Below are positions 58,768 through 64,000 of a stretch of DNA of 64,000 bases, piece after piece. The notes below the pieces were generated by a model that saw only the letters and a program-made list of their open reading frames with translations, had not been told where the DNA came from and did not search any database. Positions within the stretch are counted from its first letter, which is position 1; every line of letters begins with the position of its first letter. This DNA is from Natrinema hispanicum (GTDB taxonomy: Archaea > Halobacteriota > Halobacteria > Halobacteriales > Natrialbaceae). The position numbers and the translations under genes are program-made. The stretch is taken from NCBI RefSeq assembly GCF_900111485.1, contig NZ_FOIC01000011.1, forward strand, positions 40,933-104,932, in the 5' to 3' direction.

Positions 58768-59739
58768 TCAGGCCTCGAAGCGGCGCTCGAGGGTGCGGGT
58801 GATCGCCTCACAGGTGGCGTCGCTGAGGGCGGTCGTGTACGTCCAGGTGTCGATACCGTCGGTCCCGTCATGGCGAGAGAACTGATCGTGGTCGTAACAG
58901 CCGGTGCCATGAAAGCGAGTGCCGGAACCGATCCGGTCCCGACCGGCGTAGGCGGTAGCGATCGGCGAGATCTCGAGCGTGGTCGGGTCCGTCCGGATTG
59001 CCGTTCCGAGAGCGTGCTCACAGCGTGTCCCGACGACCTCCTCGGTGATCGGCTCTGAGAGGAAGGTGTGGATCGTCTCGTGGATCGCCATGTTCCGCGT
59101 CACGGCTCGCGAGTCCCAGCGTTCCGTCGCGCCGACGTTCACGACTGTCTGTGCGTCGCCGGTATCGCCTGCTCCGACCAGCGAGTTCGGCGACAGCGTG
59201 CCGCCGTAGCCGACCCGATAGTTCAGCGGTGACCAGTGTAACAGCACATGACAAGTGTTGCCGGCGAGCACATCGTGAGTGCGCAATCGCTCACGAAATC
59301 GGTCGAGGAGACGCTCGAGCGACGGGAGCACGGCGCCGGGGGACAGCGACCGCATGGACGGCGGAAACCGAATCGGACGCCCGCGCTCGATGGCGATCTC
59401 GAGGGACTCGAGCCGGGATTGCTCGCGGGCGTATGCAAGCACCTGATCGAACGCCGCCTCGATGGCCGCCAGCGCGTCACGGAACGGTGCCGGCCAGCTG
59501 CGACGCAATGCATCGAGCCCGTCTCCTAATCGCGCCTGGAGCGGCACGGAACCGGGGTGGACCCGAACGCGAACGGCTGCGTCGCCGCCGTGGCCGACGG
59601 CGGTCGTCTCCGACGCACCGACCGGCGAGACGAGGGCTGCGCCGCCGACGGCGGCGCAGATATCGCGGAGGGCTTCACGGCGTGAGACGTGCCACCAGCT
59701 GCGTTCGTTCGACGGGGACTCGTCGGAGCCGGGTGCCAT
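58768..59739 (-). CDS. secreted protein with HExxH metallopeptidase-like motif
   Basis: 323 residues from the ATG at 59739 (MAPGSDESPSNERSWWHVSR). A Tat-like SRREALRDICAAVGGAALVS leader precedes an extracellular domain. NMAIHETIHTFLSEPITEEV contains HETIH, the zinc-binding HExxH motif of zincins; a third ligand could be the Glu or His in RCEHALGTAI about 20 residues on. The N-terminal half is helical. No named family is recognised. The frame runs 8 codons further up from a possible ATG at 59763. A peptidase role is inferred from the motif alone. Confidence 0.7.
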   Translation of the reverse strand: MAPGSDESPSNERSWWHVSRREALRDICAAVGGAALVSPVGASETTAVGHGGDAAVRVRVHPGSVPLQARLGDGLDALRRSWPAPFRDALAAIEAAFDQVLAYAREQSRLESLEIAIERGRPIRFPPSMRSLSPGAVLPSLERLLDRFRERLRTHDVLAGNTCHVLLHWSPLNYRVGYGGTLSPNSLVGAGDTGDAQTVVNVGATERWDSRAVTRNMAIHETIHTFLSEPITEEVVGTRCEHALGTAIRTDPTTLEISPIATAYAGRDRIGSGTRFHGTGCYDHDQFSRHDGTDGIDTWTYTTALSDATCEAITRTLERRFEA

Positions 59740-59872
59740 CGTCGCACCGCAGATACATGACACCGGACCATTATTCCTCGTTCTGTATTTCGTGATTATA
59801 TTCCGTATAGACGGGCTACAGTGAGCGTTCAGGGACCAGTCGGCGTTCGAACTTCTGGTCTGACGGCGGCAG

Positions 59873-60430
59873 CTACTCGAGGGGGAACGACGCGACCGTC
59901 GAGTAGACCGGCCCGTCCTCGGTGAGGGTGCTTTCGGTCAGGCGAACCTCGTCGACGCGCGTCTCGCCGATCGTCGGATCGCGCTCTTCGACGAGTTCCT
60001 GAACCAGTTCCTTCCCGCCGGCGTGTTCCATCCGCGCGAGCGTGACGTGGGGTGTAAAGTCGTGGTCTTCGGGGTCGAACCCCAGGTCGGTCGTCCGCGC
60101 TTCGATCGGTTCGTGGAGCGCGGTGAGTTGCTCGCCGCCCTGTTTGACACCGAGCCAGAGGACGCTGATGTACTCGAGGGTCGGGAAGACGCCTAGACCG
60201 CCGTAGCGGACGGTAAAGGGATCGACGCCGGCGTCGTCGACGGCTGCCTCGAGTGCCCGCTCGAGATCGGTGAGGCGATCCGCATCGACATCGCCGAGGA
60301 ACTTCATCGTGATGTGGGCCTGCTCGGGATCGGTAAACGAGAGGCCACTGGCGTCTTCGAACTCGGCTTGCAAGTCGGCAACCGGCTGTGCGAAGTCGTC
60401 GGGAAGGTCGACGCTGACGAACAGTCGCAT
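59873..60430 (-). CDS. thpR: RNA 2',3'-cyclic phosphodiesterase
   Basis: 185 residues (MRLFVSVDLPDDFAQPVADL). Two H-x-T motifs of the 2H superfamily are intact: PEQAHITMKFLGDVDADRLT and FTPHVTLARMEHAGGKELVQ. LEYISVLWLGVKQGGEQLTA lies between them. Length is normal for ThpR. It opens 2',3'-cyclic phosphates on tRNA and other RNA ends. It neighbours an oxidoreductase transcribed divergently. Confidence 0.96.
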   Translation of the reverse strand: MRLFVSVDLPDDFAQPVADLQAEFEDASGLSFTDPEQAHITMKFLGDVDADRLTDLERALEAAVDDAGVDPFTVRYGGLGVFPTLEYISVLWLGVKQGGEQLTALHEPIEARTTDLGFDPEDHDFTPHVTLARMEHAGGKELVQELVEERDPTIGETRVDEVRLTESTLTEDGPVYSTVASFPLE

Positions 60431-60527
60431 ACTCGAGTCCTCGTGGGCAGCCTACTCAAGCGTGACGGGCAGGGGGCCGTGTAGTTAGGGACGCCCGTTA
60501 TGTAGATCGGTACCACAGAAGAGTACA

Positions 60528-62231
60528 ATGACAGACGTTGCCGTGATCGGCGGTGGAATCGGCGGCCTGACCGCGGCCCACGAACTCGCCGAACGCGGGT
60601 TCGACGTGACCGTCCTCGAGGCCAACGACCGCTTCGGCGGGAAGGCCCGATCGATGCCGATCAGCGACACACCGGACGCGCTGCAGGGCGAACACGGGTT
60701 TCGGTTCTTCCCGGCGTTCTACCGCCACGTCATCGACACGATGGAACGGATCCCCGACGGTGACGGCACTGTCGCGGACAACCTCGTCGAGACCGAGGCG
60801 ACCCTGATCGCGACCACGACGGGCCCGGGCCGGATCGCCGAAACGCGCACGCCCGACTCGGTGCGAGGGTGGCTCGAGGCGTTTCGCCCGGCGTTCGCCG
60901 AGGACTTGCCCCGCGAGGACGTCCGCTTCTTGCTCGAGCGACTGCTGTACCTGCTGACCGCCTGCGAAGATCGCCGCGAGGGTGAACTCGACGACATCTC
61001 CTGGTGGGAGTTCATCGACGCCGAGAACCGTTCGCAGGCGTTTCGCGATCGGCTCGCCTACACCACCCAGGCGCTGGTCGCTCTCCGACCGCAGGTCGGG
61101 AGCGCCCGAACCATCGGCACCATCTATCTGCAACTGTTGTTCGGCCAGCTCGACCCGACGCGGCCGACCGAACGCATCCTGAACGCGCCGACGAACGAGG
61201 CCTGGATCGATCCTTGGGTCCGTCATCTCGAGTCGCTTGGCGTCGAATGCCGGCTGAACACGCCCGTCGAGCGACTCGAGTCCGATAGGACCCACGTCAC
61301 CGGCGTCGTACTGGCTGACGGCGACACAGTCAGCGCCGACGAGTACGTCCTGGCCGTGCCGGTCGAGGTCGCCCCCAAGTTCGTCACGCCAGCGCTGCAA
61401 CGGCTCGCGCCGGAACTGGGGCGCATCAAACGGCTGGACACGGCCTGGATGAGCGGCATCCAGTTTTACCTCTCCGAGCCCGTCGATCTGCCGCGTGGCC
61501 ATCAGGTCTACGCCGACGCGCCGTGGGCGCTGACCTCGATCGCCCAGCGCGAGTTCTGGACCGGCTACGACCTCGACGAACACGGCCCCGACGACGTCGC
61601 GGGCGTCCTCTCGGTGATCGCCTCCGACTGGGATACGCCGGGAATCCTATACGAAAAGCCGGCGCGAGCGTGTACGCGCGAGGAGATCGCCGACGAGATC
61701 TGGGCGCAACTGAAAGCCCACCTCACTGCGTCCGAGGTGGGCCTGACCGACGACATACTCGTCGACTGGTTTCTCGATCCGGCAGTCGTCGAGACCGACG
61801 ATGGGGCAGCGACGCAACGAACGGACAGTGACACCAGCATCGACCGCGTCGAGAACCGCTCGCCGCTGTTGATCAACACTGTCGGATCGCTGCGAAACCG
61901 GCCGCCGGCCGATGTCGGGGTCCGGAACCTCACGCTCGCGAGTGACTACGTTCGAACGAACTCGGATCTGGCCTCGATGGAGTCGGCGAACGAAGCCGGT
62001 CGCCGGGCAGCCAACGCGATCTGTGACCGACACGGAGCGCGCGGCCGAGCGCGGATCTGGGACCTCGAGGAACCCGCGGTGCTCGACCCGCCCAAACGAC
62101 AGGACCGGGTTCGGTACCGCCTCGGATTGCCCCATCCAGCGGCGGTGACGCAGTCGCTTCGGGACGTCACTAGACGCCTCGGCGGCCGTGTGCAAGCGCC
62201 AGGGACGGTGCAGACGGAACGCCGTTGGTAG
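60528..62231 (+). CDS. FAD-dependent oxidoreductase of the phytoene-desaturase/amine-oxidase group
   Basis: 567 residues. The N-terminal dinucleotide-binding motif is DVAVIGGGIGGLTAAHELAE, followed by VLEANDRFGGKARSMPISDT (second FAD signature). The middle is a substrate domain (EHGFRFFPAFYRHVIDTMER). Near the C-terminus NLTLASDYVRTNSDLASMES is the final FAD-binding element. About 60 residues beyond it form a basic tail. It resembles hydroxysqualene dehydroxylase/CrtI relatives; which lipid it acts on cannot be told. TATA-like GTTATG lies 25-30 nt upstream. Confidence 0.88.
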   Translation: MTDVAVIGGGIGGLTAAHELAERGFDVTVLEANDRFGGKARSMPISDTPDALQGEHGFRFFPAFYRHVIDTMERIPDGDGTVADNLVETEATLIATTTGPGRIAETRTPDSVRGWLEAFRPAFAEDLPREDVRFLLERLLYLLTACEDRREGELDDISWWEFIDAENRSQAFRDRLAYTTQALVALRPQVGSARTIGTIYLQLLFGQLDPTRPTERILNAPTNEAWIDPWVRHLESLGVECRLNTPVERLESDRTHVTGVVLADGDTVSADEYVLAVPVEVAPKFVTPALQRLAPELGRIKRLDTAWMSGIQFYLSEPVDLPRGHQVYADAPWALTSIAQREFWTGYDLDEHGPDDVAGVLSVIASDWDTPGILYEKPARACTREEIADEIWAQLKAHLTASEVGLTDDILVDWFLDPAVVETDDGAATQRTDSDTSIDRVENRSPLLINTVGSLRNRPPADVGVRNLTLASDYVRTNSDLASMESANEAGRRAANAICDRHGARGRARIWDLEEPAVLDPPKRQDRVRYRLGLPHPAAVTQSLRDVTRRLGGRVQAPGTVQTERRW

Positions 62232-62274
62232 CCGGGTCGCAGCCCTTAACAGTCGTCGCTGCCACATACAACCA

Positions 62275-63219
62275 ATGACTGACCGAGACGAGCGCGACCA
62301 TCGCTTCTCCGAGGGAGAGGGCTTTGGCGATCCGTACGAGGAGTTCGATCTGGATCCGCCGGAGCTGGGCGTCGACCCGGCGAAGGTCGACCCGGTCGAC
62401 TCCCGCGTCGTCACCGACACGTTAGACGAGCACAACATCGCCAAAGACGACGTCGACGCAAAGGAGCTGCTCGATGTCGGCCTGAACTACATGCAGATCA
62501 ACCGCTACGAGCAGGCCACCGAAGCCTTCGAGCGGACTGCCCGCTTCGCCGACGACGACAAACTCGCACAGGAGGCCTGGGTGAACAAAGGCGTCGCCCA
62601 CGGCGAACTCGAGGAGTGGGACGAGGCGATCGGGGCCCACCGCGAGGCGCTGCGGATCGACGACGCGAGCGAACACGCCGCGACCGCCGAAACGAATCTC
62701 GCCTATGCCCTCTGGGAGTTCGGCGAGACCTCCGAAGCACTCGAGCACGCCGAACGCGCCGTCGAGATCGACGAGCGATTCGCCGCCGGCTGGTTCAACC
62801 GTGCCTTTTTCCTCTCCGAGCGCGGGCTGGCCGAGGAGGCGCTCAACTGCATCGACAACGCGATCCGGCTCGGGCTGCGCAACGCCAAGGTGATCGAAGA
62901 AAAGGCCGAGATCCTCGAGGAACTCGGCGAGTACGATCAGGCCGAAGAACTCGCAGAGGAGGCAAACCAAATGCGCGAGCAGGCCGAACAGGAGATGATC
63001 GACGACCACGAGCAACAGTACGGGCAAGGACCGGGCGGCACCGGCGGTGGTGCCGGTCGCGGAGCCGCTGCTGGCACTGGACGCGGCGGTCGCGGTGCAG
63101 GCCGTCAGCCACCACAACGGCAAGGAGACATCGATCTCGACGACCTCGGACTCGGCGGGCTCGGCGGTGGCGACGCCGACGAGCGCGAGGACGATGACCG
63201 CGAGTGGGAACTCGAGTAA
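62275..63219 (+). CDS. tetratricopeptide-repeat protein
   Basis: 314 residues from the ATG at 62275 (MTDRDERDHRFSEGEGFGDP); a TTAA-containing box lies about 25-30 nt upstream. Four to five TPR units run from about residue 65 to 235: LLDVGLNYMQINRYEQATEA, AWVNKGVAHGELEEWDEAIG, NLAYALWEFGETSEALEHAE, WFNRAFFLSERGLAEEALNC. A coiled coil follows (AEELAEEANQMREQAEQEMI). The tail is Gly-rich (GGTGGGAGRGAAAGTG and RGGRGAGRQP) and then acidic. A protein-interaction scaffold. It lies 3 nt before the DUF424 gene, so they are co-transcribed. Confidence 0.93.
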   Translation: MTDRDERDHRFSEGEGFGDPYEEFDLDPPELGVDPAKVDPVDSRVVTDTLDEHNIAKDDVDAKELLDVGLNYMQINRYEQATEAFERTARFADDDKLAQEAWVNKGVAHGELEEWDEAIGAHREALRIDDASEHAATAETNLAYALWEFGETSEALEHAERAVEIDERFAAGWFNRAFFLSERGLAEEALNCIDNAIRLGLRNAKVIEEKAEILEELGEYDQAEELAEEANQMREQAEQEMIDDHEQQYGQGPGGTGGGAGRGAAAGTGRGGRGAGRQPPQRQGDIDLDDLGLGGLGGGDADEREDDDREWELE

Positions 63220-63222
63220 CGA

Positions 63223-63513
63223 ATGATCGTCAACGAACGACAGACCCAGGAAGGGCTCCTGGTCGCCGTCTGCGACGAGGAGGTCCTCGGCGAGACCTTC
63301 GAGGAAGGCGAGCTCTCGCTGACCGTCACCGAAGAGTTCTACGGCGGCGACGCGGTCGAGGAAGGCGCAGTCGTCGAGAGCCTCGCGCAGGCAGACGTCG
63401 CCAACATCGTCGGCACCCGGGCCGTCGAACTCGCCGTCGAGGAGGGCTTCGTCGACGAGGCGAACGTCCTCGAGGTCGGCTCGACGCTACACGCGCAGTT
63501 GTTGTGGATGTAG
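63223..63513 (+). CDS. DUF424 protein
   Basis: 96 residues (MIVNERQTQEGLLVAVCDEE). Family stretches are VAVCDEEVLGETFEEGELSL, TVTEEFYGGDAVEEGAVVES, and the C-terminal ADVANIVGTRAVELAVEEGF. DUF424 is an archaeal family of unknown function, small and cytoplasmic. It starts 3 nt after the TPR gene. Confidence 0.95.
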   Translation: MIVNERQTQEGLLVAVCDEEVLGETFEEGELSLTVTEEFYGGDAVEEGAVVESLAQADVANIVGTRAVELAVEEGFVDEANVLEVGSTLHAQLLWM

Positions 63514-63570
63514 GTGCGATTGACGGAGGAAACGCCAGCGGAAGCTGTATTTGTGGGTGGCTCGAGAGGA

Positions 63571-63744
63571 CTACAGGTCCGTTCGCTTGAACCGGAAGTA
63601 GCCGATCGCGACGGGGACGATAAGCCAACATAGCATGACGACGACGCCGAACCAGTCTTGCATAGCCTGTTGCACGTTCAAGATCAATTCGTCAGACATG
63701 GCAGCGTGAGACTGATCCAGTTCGAATCTGCCGACTGATAATCA
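63571..63744 (-). pseudogene. C-terminal stub of a probable ABC-2 permease
   Basis: Read on the minus strand, a short open segment ends WFGVVVMLCWLIVPVAIGYF, then RFKRTDL and TAG at 63571. A final TM helix followed by a short RFxRxDL tail is the usual end of haloarchaeal ABC-2 permeases (about 250-300 aa). A small complete reading from the ATG at 63699 gives only 42 residues, and a TGA interrupts the frame upstream near 63745. The likely explanation is a permease cut by the insertion element that begins just to the right. Confidence 0.5.
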
Positions 63745-63815
63745 ATTCGGTGAGAGAAGTCTCAGAAACGCTCGCTGAATCAGGTGTTTGAGTCAGTTTT
63801 CGATCACGAATAGAG

Positions 63816-63843
63816 CCGCCTGAGAGCGATGCCTCTCAGGCGG
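63816..63843. terminator. perfect 11-bp stem-loop past the transposase stop
   Basis: CCGCCTGAGAG (63816-63826) pairs with CTCTCAGGCGG (63833-63843) around the 6-nt loop CGATGC. It lies about 30-55 nt past the stop of the partial transposase frame on the minus strand. It may end that transcript or be a subterminal structure of the element. Confidence 0.5.
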
Positions 63844-63871
63844 CGCGTGCTTCGACTCCGGGCTGGGGCCG

Positions 63872-64000
63872 TCAGATGAGGCGACTGGGAGAACGTATCA
63901 GTCCTGGTTTTCCCTGTTGTTTTGCGGTGAGTGACGTCGCGACCAGAGCGACTGCCGAAAGCACGACGTGAGTTTCCACGTTGTTCTCCTTGCGTGCGCG
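63872..64000 (-). mobile_element. C-terminal end of a probable transposase, cut by the window edge
   Basis: The minus-strand frame from 64000 to the TGA at 63872 reads RARKENNVETHVVLSAVALV, ATSLTAKQQGKPGLIRSPSR and LI. The KENNVETHVVLSAVALVA pattern (a charged stretch, then a hydrophobic helix, ending in an RSPSRLI-like tail) resembles the C-terminus of haloarchaeal IS4/IS5-type transposases as I recall them. Only 42 residues are visible, so the family is uncertain. It lies next to the truncated permease stub, consistent with an insertion there. Confidence 0.5.

Overview
The window is chromosomal DNA of a halophilic archaeon (class Halobacteria, most like the Natrinema/Haloterrigena group; this is inferred from gene content and style, not from a search). 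The evidence is high GC with a strong Asp/Glu excess in nearly all proteins, many leaderless genes with a TATA-like box about 25-30 nt before the start codon, Tat signal peptides and Tat lipoproteins, TFB, MCM, SRP54/FtsY, prefoldin, archaeal ribosomal proteins L18a/L31e/L39e, aIF-6, a halocyanin-like protein and a LysW-dependent arginine operon.

Layout. 1-6.3 kb: 3' end of a cold-shock gene, a small membrane protein, a cupin, a large chemotaxis transducer, a Ski2-like helicase and a BofA-like membrane protein. 6.5-11.6 kb: tRNA-Pro(TGG), then the replicative helicase MCM interrupted at its Walker A motif by a 472-residue intein, then a TFB. 11.7-14.8 kb: a coiled-coil protein, threonine synthase, an HTH regulator and two small genes. 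14.8-24.2 kb: all on the minus strand, argG-argH and lysW-argX-argC-argB-argD-argE-argF, which build ornithine on the LysW carrier protein and convert it to arginine; just past argF lies a short decayed second copy of the argF 3' end. 24.5-28.5 kb: a membrane-anchored HTH protein, a 2H phosphoesterase, and a thiosulfate-uptake-like operon (YeeE/YedE, TusA, rhodanese). 28.5-38.0 kb: XPD/DinG-type helicase, CDF metal exporter, phosphoesterase, M29 aminopeptidase, universal stress protein, a quinone-detoxification-like pair (VOC dioxygenase-like plus carboxylesterase), a short FAD protein and a Yip1-like membrane protein. 38.1-40.6 kb: a ZIP metal transporter, then an AT-rich foreign-looking gene (zinc ribbon plus DUF4145/HEPN-like C-terminus) next to tRNA-Arg(TCT) and a tRNA-derived repeat. 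40.7-44.6 kb: lipoproteins, a small kinase and UPF0201 protein, and a CBS-MaoC fusion. 44.7-58.7 kb: the archaeal translation/secretion cluster (srp54 ... ftsY, pfdA, L18a, aIF-6, L31e, L39e), split by about 8.7 kb that holds two thiosulfate sulfurtransferases, a rubrerythrin-like protein, thiM-thiE, a HAD hydrolase, a halocyanin-like lipoprotein and an AEC transporter. 58.7-63.5 kb: a secreted protein with an HExxH motif, RNA cyclic phosphodiesterase, a flavin oxidoreductase, a TPR protein and a DUF424 protein. The right edge holds the C-terminal stub of what looks like an ABC-2 permease followed by the C-terminal end of a probable transposase, so an insertion element probably begins here.

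Most of the window is ordinary core genome. The points most worth a second look are the AT-rich orphan gene beside tRNA-Arg, the tRNA-derived inverted repeat next to it, a pair of about 70-nt inverted-repeat-bounded intergenic elements (5.9 kb and 42.5 kb), the argF 3' remnant that keeps the protein sequence but differs at synonymous sites, and the HTH segment inside the MCM intein. No rRNA genes and no CRISPR array were seen.
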